Below, piece after piece: positions 17,938 through 27,301 of a stretch of DNA of 64,000 nucleotides (position 1 is the stretch's first letter; each line of letters opens with the position of its first letter). Source of the DNA: Verrucomicrobiota bacterium (lineage in GTDB: Bacteria > Verrucomicrobiota > Verrucomicrobiia > Opitutales > Opitutaceae); the NCBI GenBank assembly GCA_023416735.1, contig JAEZGX010000030.1, forward strand, positions 1 through 64,000. Direction: 5' to 3'. Below the pieces are notes generated by a model. The model ran no database searches. It saw only the letters and a list, made by a program, of their open reading frames with translations, and was not told the origin of the DNA. The translations under genes and the position numbers were made by a program.

Positions 17938-19362
17938 GTGTCCGACATGTCTGGAGACGTCCTCTCCGCTCCACCGAAAACCCAGATCGATCCCGTCGTC
18001 TCACTGCAAGGCGTCTCCAAAACCTACACGATTTGGGACGAACCTTCCGCGCGACTCTTTTCTCTTCTGCGCAACGCCCTCACAGGCGCAGCCGCACCCG
18101 GCTCCCGCCAATTCACCGCCGTTCGCGACGTGTCACTCGAAATCCGCCGCGGCGAATGCCTCGGCATCATCGGCCGCAACGGCGCCGGCAAATCCACCCT
18201 CCTCCAGATGATCGCCGGCACGCTCCAGCCCACGTCCGGCGACATCGCCGTCACCGGCCGCGTCGCCGCCCTCCTCGAACTCGGCAGCGGCTTCGATCCC
18301 AACTTCACCGGCCGCGAAAACATCCACCTCAACGCCTCCATCCTCGGCCTCACCAAAGCCGAAATCGACGCCAAGTTCGAAACCATCGTCGATTACTCCG
18401 GCATCCGCGAATTCATCGACCAGCCGGTCCGCACCTACTCCAGCGGCATGGCCGTCCGCCTCGCTTTCGCCGTTTGCGCTCACGTCGATGCCGACATTCT
18501 CATCATCGACGAAGCCCTCGCCGTCGGCGATGCCCGCTTCCAATTCAAGTGCCACGCCACCCTCGACCAGATGATCGCCGACGGCCGCACGATCATCTTC
18601 GTCTCTCACGACACCAACTCCGTTAAACGCATCTGCGACCGCGCCATCCTCCTCGAGCGCGGCGAGATGGTCTTCGAGGGAAAACCCAACGACGTCGTCA
18701 ATCTCTACACCAAACTCATCACCAGTCCGCACGGCATCGAAGCGATCCGCCCCGACATCGAAGCTTTGCGTAACGGCACCGCCGCACTTCCGCCCGCCGA
18801 CTCCGATCTCGACGCCACACCCACTCCTCATTCGCCCGCCCCCGTCCTCCTCGCGAAAGACCTCAACGCCGAACACCTCGTCGCCGACGAACGCGCCCAC
18901 CAGCAAATATCCGACAAGGAATACGCCTACGGCGGCGAACACGGCCAGATCGAATCTATCGCTCTCCTCGACGAAAACCATTCGCCTAAACTCACCTTCG
19001 TCACCGGCTCTCGCGCCCGCATCCGACTCACCTGCCGCGCCACCCACGACATCGTCGACCCCATCTACGCCGTCACCCTGAAGGATGTCCGCGGCCAGGA
19101 AATCTTCGGCACCAACACCTACTTTCAAAACATCCCCCAACCCGCCGTGCTCGCCGGCTCCGCCGCTGAAGCCCTCTTCGACCTTCAACTGAACATTCTT
19201 CCCGGCGTCTATTTCATCTCCTGCGGTTGGGTCCGCATCGTCGACGGCGAAGTCCAGGTTATTCACCGCCGCTACGACGCCATCCGCTTCGACGTCCTCC
19301 CGCGCGATCGCTCCTTCGGCATCGCCTACTGCCCCACCCGCATCTCCGTCCGCCCGCTTTGA
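17938..19362 (+). CDS. wzt: Polysaccharide ABC exporter ATP-binding protein with C-terminal recognition domain, Wzt
   Basis: 474 residues from GTG 17938; ATG 17947 is an alternative. The ATPase domain has Walker A GRNGAGKST (79-87), signature YSSGM (167-171), Walker B ILIIDEAL (187-194) and switch histidine in FVSHD. Positions of aromatic and LFSLLRNAL elements match the Wzt/TagH/KpsT class. Residues ~310-470 form an added domain (GEHGQIESIALLDENH, PIYAVTLKDVRGQEIFGTNT, LPGVYFISCGWV) matching the Wzt C-terminal domain. In E. coli O9a that domain binds the modified non-reducing end of the finished chain and licenses export. The partner Wzm permease is not next to it or elsewhere in the window. 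Confidence 0.93.
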   Translation: MSDMSGDVLSAPPKTQIDPVVSLQGVSKTYTIWDEPSARLFSLLRNALTGAAAPGSRQFTAVRDVSLEIRRGECLGIIGRNGAGKSTLLQMIAGTLQPTSGDIAVTGRVAALLELGSGFDPNFTGRENIHLNASILGLTKAEIDAKFETIVDYSGIREFIDQPVRTYSSGMAVRLAFAVCAHVDADILIIDEALAVGDARFQFKCHATLDQMIADGRTIIFVSHDTNSVKRICDRAILLERGEMVFEGKPNDVVNLYTKLITSPHGIEAIRPDIEALRNGTAALPPADSDLDATPTPHSPAPVLLAKDLNAEHLVADERAHQQISDKEYAYGGEHGQIESIALLDENHSPKLTFVTGSRARIRLTCRATHDIVDPIYAVTLKDVRGQEIFGTNTYFQNIPQPAVLAGSAAEALFDLQLNILPGVYFISCGWVRIVDGEVQVIHRRYDAIRFDVLPRDRSFGIAYCPTRISVRPL

Positions 19363-19369
19363 ATCATTG

Positions 19370-20395
19370 ATGGACGCTCCCCTCCGCTTCCACCACGCCG
19401 GCCAACCCCATCAACTTTCCTGGGGCCAACGCTTCTCCGCTCCCCGCGACGAAGGTTTTCGCGACGCTCCCGCCACCGAGCTCACCTCCATCATCGCCGA
19501 GATCGATTCCGGCCGCCCGTGGCGCGACGTCGTCGATTCGCGTTTCGCGACCACCAAACCCTGGCTTCACCAAATCGTCACCTCGCCCCTCCGCACCGCC
19601 TTTTTCGATCCCGTTCTCTCCGCCCCTCCCGGAGCGATCCTCGATATCGGCTCAGGCTGGGGCCAAATCGCCCGCCCGCTCGCCCGCACCCGTCACGTCG
19701 TCGCCCTCGAACCCGTCGCCGAACGTCTCGCTTTCATCGCCGCCGCCGCCCGCCAGGAAGGCATTCACGATCACCTCGCCTTCATCGAATCCGACTACTT
19801 CGAAATTTCCTTCGAAACTCGCTTCGCCGCGATTTGCGCCATCGGCGTTCTCGAATGGGCCGGCGCTTTCCAAACCGCTGTCGATCCGCAACACCGCCAG
19901 CGCGACTTCCTCCGCAAAACCCGCGCCGAGCTCACCGCCAACGGCCAGCTCATCCTCGGCATCGAAAATCGCCTCGGCCTGAAATACCTGCTCGGGGTCC
20001 CCGACGACCACATCGGCGTCGCCAACATTGCTTGCCTCCCCGCCCCGCTCGCCGCCGAACGCTGGCACGCCGTATCCAAGCACACGCTACGCAGTTTCAC
20101 CTACTCCCAATCGGAACTGCGCGACCTCCTTCTCGGCGCCGGATTCACCACCATCGAATTCTTCGCGGCCTTCCCCGACTACAAGCTCCCCGCCGCCGTC
20201 GTCCCCTTCGGCGAAAACGGTTCCGCCCTCAACGCCTGGCTTCGCGCCCATACGCCACCCGCCGAGCACAATGGCTACGACGGCTCCCCGCTCGCACCCG
20301 AGCTCAACACCGCGCTCGCCGCGCACTATCGCTCCCTCGCCGACGACGGTGTCGCGCACGCCTTCGTCCCCAGTTTCTTCGTTCGCGCGAGTTGA
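19370..20395 (+). CDS. SAM-dependent methyltransferase of glycan locus
   Basis: 341 residues from ATG 19370; a TTG directly before it is less likely. Class I methyltransferase: motif I ILDIGSGWGQIARPLA near 87-102, VVALEPVAERL near 108, ESDYFEI near 138 and CAIGVLEWAGAF in the motif IV region. Downstream are GIENRLGLKYLLGVPDDHIG and FFAAFPDYKLPAA, which recur in methyltransferases from surface-glycan clusters. The acceptor is unknown. Given a Wzt with a C-terminal recognition domain just upstream, a chain-terminating methylation is an attractive role (inference). Its stop overlaps the start of the next gene (TGATG), implying coupled translation with the kinase-like/glycosyltransferase fusion. 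Confidence 0.87.
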   Translation: MDAPLRFHHAGQPHQLSWGQRFSAPRDEGFRDAPATELTSIIAEIDSGRPWRDVVDSRFATTKPWLHQIVTSPLRTAFFDPVLSAPPGAILDIGSGWGQIARPLARTRHVVALEPVAERLAFIAAAARQEGIHDHLAFIESDYFEISFETRFAAICAIGVLEWAGAFQTAVDPQHRQRDFLRKTRAELTANGQLILGIENRLGLKYLLGVPDDHIGVANIACLPAPLAAERWHAVSKHTLRSFTYSQSELRDLLLGAGFTTIEFFAAFPDYKLPAAVVPFGENGSALNAWLRAHTPPAEHNGYDGSPLAPELNTALAAHYRSLADDGVAHAFVPSFFVRAS

Positions 20396-23300
20396 TGAGC
20401 TCCCCCGCCGACCCCTTCGCCGCCCTCTGGCGCGAGTTGATCGCCGAAGGGCTCATCACCGCCACGCCCGACCCGCTCGGCGGCGGCAACCTCGATCGCG
20501 CCGGATCTTCCCCGCGCACTTCCTGGCGCACGCGCACCCCCGCTGGCGCTCCGCTCAAACTCACCGTCGCCGCCGATCTCACCGACTATCGCGACCGCAC
20601 CTTCGCCTTTCACGTCCAGCTCCCATGCTTCACTCCGGAAGTGAAATTCCATCGGAGCATCAACGCGCACGATGTCGTCGGCGAAACGTTCTTCGAAGGC
20701 CGCTCGCTCGACGCTCTTCTTTCCGCCGGCGAATTCTCCTCCGCCCACGGACACGCCCTCGCCGAACTCTCCTCCGCACTCACCGCCCTCGCCATTCCTT
20801 CAACCGACGCCGCGCGCCTCGACGAATGGATCGCTTGGACCGAGCAACTTCTCGCGCTTTCCTGTTGGGACCCCGCTGGCCGCACTTTCCTTCGCGACAC
20901 CACGCTCCCCGCGTTGCACGACGCCCTCCAAGCCACCCCACCGTCGCGCCGCTGGATCCACGGCGACCTCGCTGGTCGCAACATCCTCTTTTCTCCCTCC
21001 AGCACCGCTTTTCTCATCGATAGCGAATACGCCGCCGACACTCACTTCCCCGAAGCCGACCTCGCCCGCTTTCACCTCCTCACGCCCGGACTCGATCACG
21101 TCACACCGCTCATCGCCGACCCGTTCCCGGCGCCCTCCGTATCCGCTCAACTGCTTTTCTGGCTTCAGCAGGTCCAACGCGAGCTCACCGCCAACACATC
21201 CGCCTACGTTCAACGCTGGCTGCCATCCCGTCTCGCTCACATCCACCGCCTCACTGAAGCCCTCGCCCGAACCACGCTCGTCAACCCTTGGCCCGCCATC
21301 GCCGCTCCGGCTCAATCCGCCGATCGCAGCACCGTCGATTTCCATCTCGAACACGCGCGCTGGCTCATCGATTCACCCGACTACGCCCTTCATCTCTCCG
21401 GCTGGTGTGCGCCCACCACCGACACCAGCACACTTGTCCAAATCGAAGCGCGCATCGGCTCCCGCGTCATCGCCTCAACGACGCTAACCCCTCGACCCGA
21501 CGTCCAAGCCCACTTTAACGGCGACCCTCGCGCGCTCCACAGCGGCTTCGAGCTTTTCCTTCCGCCGATCTCGCCCACCGATCGGCTCGAACTCATTGCG
21601 CGCACTTCCTCAAACGCCGCGCATCCCTTCTGGTCCGTCATCGCTGGCGATCTTCCCGGCCGCGGCCCCGTGCTTTGCTTCTACTCCAACTGGGCCGCAG
21701 TCGCTGATCCCGATCCTTCACCACCCTCCGTCTCCTCTTCCGCAACCACTCCACGTTTTTCGATCCTTCTCCCGGTCTACAACCCGCCCGCTGAGTTCCT
21801 CCGCGCCTGCATCGAATCCGTTCGCGCCCAGCATCACACCGCGTGGGAACTCCGCATCGTCGACGACGCTTCCACCTCGCCCGAAATCCCGCCTCTCCTC
21901 CAACACTACCGCGCCCTCGATCCCCGGATCCACGTTCTCAGCGAACCTAAAAACAACGGCATCTCCCGCGCCACCAACGCCGCCCTCGCCGCCGCCACCG
22001 GCGACTACGTCGTCATGCTCGATCACGACGACGTGCTGCGCCCGCACGCCCTCTCCGAGCTCGCGGCTAAACTCACCGCCGAGCACACCCTCGACGCCGT
22101 TTATTCCGACGAAGACAAACTCTCCTCCGACCGCACTCGCACGCTCCCGCTCCTCAAGCCCGCCTTCTCCCCCGAACTTCTCCGCGGCGTCATGTATGTC
22201 GGCCACGTTCTCTGCGTCCGCACCTCCCTCGCGCGCGAACTCGGCGGATTCGACCCAACTTTCGACGGTATCCAAGACTACGAATTCTTCCTTCGCCTCA
22301 GCGAACGCACCTCCCGCGTCGGCCATATCCCTCGCATCCTCTATCACTGGCGGCAATCTCCCCAATCGAGCGCTCTCCTCGGCAACGTGAAGGGCAACAT
22401 GGACGATCTCCAAGCTCGCGCCGTCCAAGCTCACCTCGAGCGCATTGGCGATCGACGCAGCGCCGAACCGCTCGGCGGCCACCGCATCCAACTCGTCGCT
22501 CGCGCCGATTTCGCCCCGGCCATCCACGAGGTCCGACTCAACACCCCTGCCGATCCTCTGCCCGCGCTCCGCTCCGCCGCCAACACCACCTCCGCCGAGT
22601 TTATCCTCCTGCTCGACGCTCGCACACCCTCTCCTTCACCAGACGATCGCCGCGAGCTCGCCTGTCTCGCCGCTCTTTCCGGCTCCGGCTGCGTCGCCCC
22701 TATTCTGGTATCATCCACCAACCACATCCTCGAGTCCGGCTGCACGTATTCAGAATCAGGTGACGTCGTGCCGATCATGCGCGGCTTCGATGCCAGCGGC
22801 GACGGCTACAACGGCACGCTGCGCTGCAACCGCGAGGTCGCGGCCGTAAGCCCGTGGTGTGTCCTTATTCGCCGCAGCATCGTTCTCGCACACTTGGCCG
22901 ACGGAATTCCAACTTGGTTCGACTTCCTCGAAACGCTCCGCCGCACCCAGCTCTTCCACCGCGTCTGTGCCAGCGTTCGCGTGACCTTACCCTTCACTTG
23001 GCGCGAGTTTCCGCCTTCTCCCACAAAGGTTCCTCCCGCCCCATCCCGCGATCCGTTCTACAATCCGCACTTCCTTCGTGTTGCCGCCGACTACCAGCTT
23101 TCTCCGCATCCCCCGCATCTCTCGTCTGCTGCATCCGCAATCCTCGCAAATCTAGAAACCACGCCGGCATCATTGCTCCCTGACGGCAGCCTCGATCTTC
23201 GTGGCTGGGCTTTTCACATCGAAGGCCTCGCAGTTCGCATCGAAATCAACGCCGGTGATCTCCACTGGACCGCGCTCTGCCGCGATCCACGTCCCGACGT

Positions 23301-24375
23301 CGCCACGAACTTCCCGTTTTTCTCTCCAGCCCGTTGCGGTTTCTCCACTCGCCTTCGCCTCTCCGCCGGCCGGCACCTTCTTTCCATCGTCGCAGTCTCA
23401 TCGACCGGCGAACGACACACGCTGCTCGAACGCCCCCTCCGCGTTCCCGCCACCGCCCTGCTCCGTCGCGCCTTCCGCGGCTCCGCTCACTCGCTTCTTA
23501 CCACCCAACTTCTCGCCGGCCCCTCTCACGCGCCGCGTCCCCTCCGACCCGAAACGTTTCCGATCTCTTCTTCACGCACACTCCCGCGTCTCACAATCGT
23601 CACCCCTTCCTTCCAACACGCTCCCTTCATCGAAGAAACGCTCCGCAGCGTTCTCACTCAATCGATCACCTGTGACTACGTCGTGCAAGACGGCGCATCG
23701 ACCGACGGCAGCGTTGATCTCATCAACCGCCACGCCGATCGCCTCCACGCCTTCGCCTCCGAACCCGACTCGGGCCAAGCCGACGCCATTCGCCGCGCTT
23801 TCGCCAAAACCTCCGGAGCACCCGACGATCTCATGGCGTGGATCAACTCCGACGATTTCTACCTCCCCGGCACTCTCGCCTACGTCGTCCACTACTTCGC
23901 CACCCATCCCGAAGTCGACGTGCTCTACGGCCACCGGATCGTTGTCGACGAAAACTCCCGCGAAATCGGTCGCTGGTTCCTCCCTCCGCACGATCCCGAG
24001 ATCCTCCGCGTCAACGACTTCGTCCCCCAGGAAACCTTATTCTGGCGTCGTCGCGTGTGGGATCGCGTCGGCGGCATCGACCCTTCCTTCCAGTTCGCCC
24101 TCGATTGGGACCTGCTCCTCCGCTTCCAAGCCGCCGGCGCGAACATCGTCCGCGTTCCTTATTTTCTCGCCTGCTTCCGCGTTCACTCCGCCCAGAAAAC
24201 CTCCGCGCAAATCTCCTCGATCGGGCAACAAGAAATCGACGCTCTCCGCGCGCGCACTTTCGGTCGTTCCATTCCTCCCGACGAAATAGAAACCCACCCG
24301 CGCCTCCTTCGCTATCTCCGCCAGAGCGCCCGAATCGAACTCCTCTGGCGCACCCTCGGCGTCCGCTCGCGCTGA
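20395..24375 (+). CDS. Multidomain fusion: kinase-like domain, GT2, degenerate GT2, GT2, with two GWA modules
   Basis: 1326 residues. The ATG shares its first base with the stop of the methyltransferase gene, and the frame extends further upstream only as shadow. Domain order: (1) ~1-300, aminoglycoside-phosphotransferase-like kinase with WIHGDLAGRNILF (H189, D191, N196) and LIDSEYA (D209). (2) ~330-420, small module starting LSGWCAP and ending LHSGFELFLP. (3) ~454-660, GT2 with FSILLPVYNPPAEF, MLDHDDVL (543-546) and VYSDEDKL. (4) ~670-905, a GT-A-like region without clear catalytic acids but with the usual RDPFYNPHF end. (5) ~930-1015, a second module, LRGWAFHIEG. (6) ~1063-1320, GT2 with LTIVTPSFQHAPFIEE and WINSDDFYLPG (1150-1154). 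A processive or capping glycan enzyme is likely. The kinase-like part could phosphorylate a sugar or chain end. All activities are inferred. Confidence 0.9.
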   Translation: MSSPADPFAALWRELIAEGLITATPDPLGGGNLDRAGSSPRTSWRTRTPAGAPLKLTVAADLTDYRDRTFAFHVQLPCFTPEVKFHRSINAHDVVGETFFEGRSLDALLSAGEFSSAHGHALAELSSALTALAIPSTDAARLDEWIAWTEQLLALSCWDPAGRTFLRDTTLPALHDALQATPPSRRWIHGDLAGRNILFSPSSTAFLIDSEYAADTHFPEADLARFHLLTPGLDHVTPLIADPFPAPSVSAQLLFWLQQVQRELTANTSAYVQRWLPSRLAHIHRLTEALARTTLVNPWPAIAAPAQSADRSTVDFHLEHARWLIDSPDYALHLSGWCAPTTDTSTLVQIEARIGSRVIASTTLTPRPDVQAHFNGDPRALHSGFELFLPPISPTDRLELIARTSSNAAHPFWSVIAGDLPGRGPVLCFYSNWAAVADPDPSPPSVSSSATTPRFSILLPVYNPPAEFLRACIESVRAQHHTAWELRIVDDASTSPEIPPLLQHYRALDPRIHVLSEPKNNGISRATNAALAAATGDYVVMLDHDDVLRPHALSELAAKLTAEHTLDAVYSDEDKLSSDRTRTLPLLKPAFSPELLRGVMYVGHVLCVRTSLARELGGFDPTFDGIQDYEFFLRLSERTSRVGHIPRILYHWRQSPQSSALLGNVKGNMDDLQARAVQAHLERIGDRRSAEPLGGHRIQLVARADFAPAIHEVRLNTPADPLPALRSAANTTSAEFILLLDARTPSPSPDDRRELACLAALSGSGCVAPILVSSTNHILESGCTYSESGDVVPIMRGFDASGDGYNGTLRCNREVAAVSPWCVLIRRSIVLAHLADGIPTWFDFLETLRRTQLFHRVCASVRVTLPFTWREFPPSPTKVPPAPSRDPFYNPHFLRVAADYQLSPHPPHLSSAASAILANLETTPASLLPDGSLDLRGWAFHIEGLAVRIEINAGDLHWTALCRDPRPDVATNFPFFSPARCGFSTRLRLSAGRHLLSIVAVSSTGERHTLLERPLRVPATALLRRAFRGSAHSLLTTQLLAGPSHAPRPLRPETFPISSSRTLPRLTIVTPSFQHAPFIEETLRSVLTQSITCDYVVQDGASTDGSVDLINRHADRLHAFASEPDSGQADAIRRAFAKTSGAPDDLMAWINSDDFYLPGTLAYVVHYFATHPEVDVLYGHRIVVDENSREIGRWFLPPHDPEILRVNDFVPQETLFWRRRVWDRVGGIDPSFQFALDWDLLLRFQAAGANIVRVPYFLACFRVHSAQKTSAQISSIGQQEIDALRARTFGRSIPPDEIETHPRLLRYLRQSARIELLWRTLGVRSR

Positions 24376-24433
24376 GACCGCAAACGTCTTGGCATCCGTC
24401 CCGCCTCACCTCACCGTCACCGTTTCTCCGCGA

Positions 24434-25207
24434 ATGTCCCCGCCTCCGTCCGCCCTCCCCTGCATCCTCGTCATGCCCGCCTACAACGAGGAAGGCTGCA
24501 TCGTCCCCGTGGTCTCCGCGTGGCGCGACGAATTCGCCCAACTCTTCGGTGCCAACTTCCGCCTCGTCGTCGTCAACGACGGCTCCCGCGACAACACCGG
24601 CAAACTCCTCGACCAACTCGCCGCCACCGAGCCGCGCCTCATCGTCATCCATCAGAAAAACTCCGGCCACGGCGGCGCACTTCTCCGCGCCTATCGCGAA
24701 GCCGCCGCACTCTCGCCTGACTTCGTTTTCCACGTCGATTCCGACGACCAGTTCAAGCCCGCCGATTTCGCCCGCCTCTGGTCCCGCCGTCACGAATCAC
24801 CCTGCATTCTCGGCTACCGCTCGGTCCGCCACGACGCCCTCCATCGTCTCGTCATCACGCGCATTCTCCGCGTGGTCCTCCTCGTCCTCTACGGCCGCTA
24901 CCTCAAAGACTCCAACGTCCCCTTCCGCCTCCTTCGCACCGATTTCCTCGCCGAGGCGCTCGCGATCATCCCCCCCGAGACCTTCGCACCTAACATTTTC
25001 CTCGCCGTGCTCGGCGCTCGCATCGACGCCGACCTCATGCACCTGCCCGTCTCGCACGAGGATCGTAAAACCGGCACCGTCTCCATCGTTCGCTGGAAAC
25101 TCATCCGTGTGTGCTTCCGCTGCGTGGGCGAACTCTGGCGCTTCCAACAAATCCTCAACGACCACGCTCCCCGCGTGAAATCCACCGTCCTGGCTCCCGC
25201 CGTCTGA
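24434..25207 (+). CDS. Glycosyltransferase family 2, dolichyl-phosphate-mannose-synthase-like
   Basis: 257 residues from ATG 24434; a start 15 codons upstream is possible. It is a GT-A domain: ILVMPAYNEEGCIVPVV, VVVNDGSRDNTGKLL, HQKNSGHGGALLRAYREA and FVFHVDSDDQFKP with the metal-binding DSDD. The region VLYGRYLKDSNVPFRLLR corresponds to the conserved acceptor-side segment of DPM1-like and related polyprenyl-phosphate glycosyltransferases. It has no C-terminal membrane pair, so it is probably peripheral. It may make a polyprenyl-phosphate sugar or add a sugar directly. It is followed at 4 bases by the oxidoreductase gene. Confidence 0.87.
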   Translation: MSPPPSALPCILVMPAYNEEGCIVPVVSAWRDEFAQLFGANFRLVVVNDGSRDNTGKLLDQLAATEPRLIVIHQKNSGHGGALLRAYREAAALSPDFVFHVDSDDQFKPADFARLWSRRHESPCILGYRSVRHDALHRLVITRILRVVLLVLYGRYLKDSNVPFRLLRTDFLAEALAIIPPETFAPNIFLAVLGARIDADLMHLPVSHEDRKTGTVSIVRWKLIRVCFRCVGELWRFQQILNDHAPRVKSTVLAPAV

Positions 25208-25211
25208 TCCG

Positions 25212-26606
25212 ATGTCGTCGCACCGTTTTCTCATCCTCGGCGCCGGCCCCACCGGCCTTGGTGCCGCCTACCGCCTCAAGGAACTCGGCGTATCCGACTT
25301 TCTGATTCTCGAGCAGTCCGACCACCCCGGCGGTCTCGCCGCGAGTTTCACCGACGAAAAGGGCTTCACCTGGGACATCGGCGGCCACGTCCAATTCTCC
25401 CACTACCGCTACTTCGACGAACTCATGCAGCGCGCCCTCGGCGCCAGCGGCTGGCTCACCCACCAGCGCGAATCCTGGGCCTGGATGGAAAACCGCTTCG
25501 TCCCCTATCCCGTCCAGAACAACATCCGTTACCTCTCGAAGGAAACGATGTGGCGCTGCCTCGAGGGTATCATCACCGCCAATACTTCGGCCGCTTCTCG
25601 TCCCGCCAATTTCCGCGAATGGATTCTCTCCCGCTTCGGCCCGGGCCTCGCCGAAGTGTTCATGCTGCCCTACAACTTCAAGGTCTGGGCCTACCCACCC
25701 GAGCAGATGGCGCACCACTGGGTCGGCGAACGCGTTGCCGTCACCGATCTCCGCCGTGTCACCAAGAACATCCTCTTCGATCTCGACGACCTTTCCTGGG
25801 GACCGAACAACACCTTCCAATTTCCGAAACACGGCGGCACCGGTGCGATCTGGCGCAGTGTCGCCGACCTCATCGGTCGCGACCGCTTCCGCTTCAATTC
25901 CACCGTATCCGAAATCGACGCACAACAGCGCCTCGTCCGCTGCGCCGACGGTTCCGAGTTCCGCTACGATACGCTCATCAACACGCTCCCGCTCGACCAC
26001 GCCACGCGAATGCTCGGCTCGACCCATGCACCGCTCGCCGACGCCGCCGCGCGCCTGAAATACTCCTCGTCCAACATCATCGGCCTCGGTCTCCGCGGGC
26101 AGCCCTCCGAGGCGCTCCGCACGAAATGCTGGATGTATTTCCCCGAGTCCGACTGCCCGTTTTATCGCACGACGTTGTTTTCCAACTACAGCCCGAACAA
26201 CGTTCCCGACATCCGCACCCACTGGTCGCTCATGACCGAGACCAGCGAATCGTCCTCGAAACCTGTCGATCACTCCCGCCTCCTCGAAGATACCATCCAA
26301 GGCTGTCTCAACACGAAACTCATCCGCGACCGCAGCGAAATCGTCTCCACGTGGACCTATCGCGCGCACCACGGCTATCCCACACCTTCGCTCGAGCGCG
26401 ACGATATCCTCCGCACCGTCCTGCCCGCGCTCGAAAAACTCCGCATCTTCAGCCGCGGCCGTTTCGGCGCCTGGAAATACGAAGTGAGCAACCAGGACCA
26501 CAGTCTCATGCAGGGCGTCGAACTCGCGAACTACCTCGTCCACGGCATCCCGGAAACCACCGTCCACTTCCCCGAAACCGCCAACGCCAACTGGGGCCGC
26601 CGGTAA
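25212..26606 (+). CDS. FAD-dependent amine-oxidase-like/UDP-galactopyranose-mutase-like oxidoreductase
   Basis: 464 residues. The N-terminal FAD-binding Rossmann motif is LILGAGPTGLGAAYRLKELG (7-26), followed by LILEQSDHPGGLAASF and WDIGGHVQFSHYRYF, the GGH block seen in protoporphyrinogen-oxidase and UDP-galactopyranose-mutase relatives. YNFKVWAYPPEQMAHHW near 155-172 and the C-terminal FSRGRFGAWKYEVSNQDH with GVELANYLV complete the flavin site. Enzymes of this type in glycan clusters act on nucleotide sugars or lipid-linked sugars, but the substrate cannot be read here. Cytoplasmic. It is coupled by position to the DPM1-like transferase upstream. Confidence 0.87.
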   Translation: MSSHRFLILGAGPTGLGAAYRLKELGVSDFLILEQSDHPGGLAASFTDEKGFTWDIGGHVQFSHYRYFDELMQRALGASGWLTHQRESWAWMENRFVPYPVQNNIRYLSKETMWRCLEGIITANTSAASRPANFREWILSRFGPGLAEVFMLPYNFKVWAYPPEQMAHHWVGERVAVTDLRRVTKNILFDLDDLSWGPNNTFQFPKHGGTGAIWRSVADLIGRDRFRFNSTVSEIDAQQRLVRCADGSEFRYDTLINTLPLDHATRMLGSTHAPLADAAARLKYSSSNIIGLGLRGQPSEALRTKCWMYFPESDCPFYRTTLFSNYSPNNVPDIRTHWSLMTETSESSSKPVDHSRLLEDTIQGCLNTKLIRDRSEIVSTWTYRAHHGYPTPSLERDDILRTVLPALEKLRIFSRGRFGAWKYEVSNQDHSLMQGVELANYLVHGIPETTVHFPETANANWGRR

Positions 26607-26648
26607 AATCGCATCGCGCAGCCGCCTTCCGACCACAACATCACCCGC

Positions 26649-27299
26649 ATGTCGTCGGAATCCACGACCTCCGCAGCCCCGCCGGCCCCGTCGGATAACG
26701 AGGCGCTCATCCGCCTTCTCCGCGAAGAGCTGATCAAAACCCAGCTTATCGTCCTCGATCTCAACGATCGCGTGCTCGAGAAGGAAACCGACAAAGCCGA
26801 CGCCATCGCCATCCTCGCCCGCGTCGAACTCGTCCTCGAGCAAAAGATCGACTACATCACCGAACTCGATCGCGCCCTCAACGCCCAGATCGCCGATCTC
26901 CGGACCCGCCTCGCCTCCGCCGAAAACGAATCCGCAGCCCGCGACACAGTCATCCAGGATCTCGTCGCGAAGCTCGACGCCGCGAATCAGGAAATCTCCC
27001 GCATGCACGGTATCGCCGGCGACTACGCCCGCGATCTGAATCTCACTCGCGAAGCCCTGGCCCGGGAATCGGCCGAACTCACCCGCACCCGCGGCGAACT
27101 CGCCGAACGCTCCGCCACGCTCGCTCGAACCTCCGACGACCTCGCCGCCACTCGCGCCCGCCTCGCCGACACCGAGCGCACCCTTGCCGACCGGGAAGCG
27201 TCCCTCACCCACGAGCGCAGACGTCTCGACAAAATCTTCGCCTCCGCCCTCTGGCGCCTCGGCCGCCCATGGCGCGCGCTTTTCGGCCCGAAGGTCTAA
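26649..27299 (+). CDS. Coiled-coil protein of glycan locus
   Basis: 216 residues. After a ~15-residue Ser/Pro/Ala head, residues ~18-195 are nearly continuous heptad-like sequence (EALIRLLREELIKTQLIVLD, LVAKLDAANQEISRMH, ELTRTRGELAERSATLARTS). The protein ends SALWRLGRPWRALFG, an amphipathic Trp/Arg tail. I have seen similar S-x-x-WRLG-xPxRxL tails after coiled coils in glycosyltransferases and methyltransferases of polysaccharide clusters. There is no enzymatic motif. It could be a scaffold, or a molecular ruler like the coiled coil of WbdD (inference). It lies between the oxidoreductase and the modular glycosyltransferase, 3 bases before the latter's start. Confidence 0.75.
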   Translation: MSSESTTSAAPPAPSDNEALIRLLREELIKTQLIVLDLNDRVLEKETDKADAIAILARVELVLEQKIDYITELDRALNAQIADLRTRLASAENESAARDTVIQDLVAKLDAANQEISRMHGIAGDYARDLNLTREALARESAELTRTRGELAERSATLARTSDDLAATRARLADTERTLADREASLTHERRRLDKIFASALWRLGRPWRALFGPKV

Positions 27300-27301
27300 C
27301 G

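Noticed and set aside
19519..20394. An N-terminal extension of ~290 Arg/Pro-rich residues for the kinase-like/glycosyltransferase fusion
   Set aside because: It overlaps the whole methyltransferase gene in another frame and has shadow composition. The ATG at 20395, coupled to the methyltransferase stop, is followed immediately by protein-like sequence.
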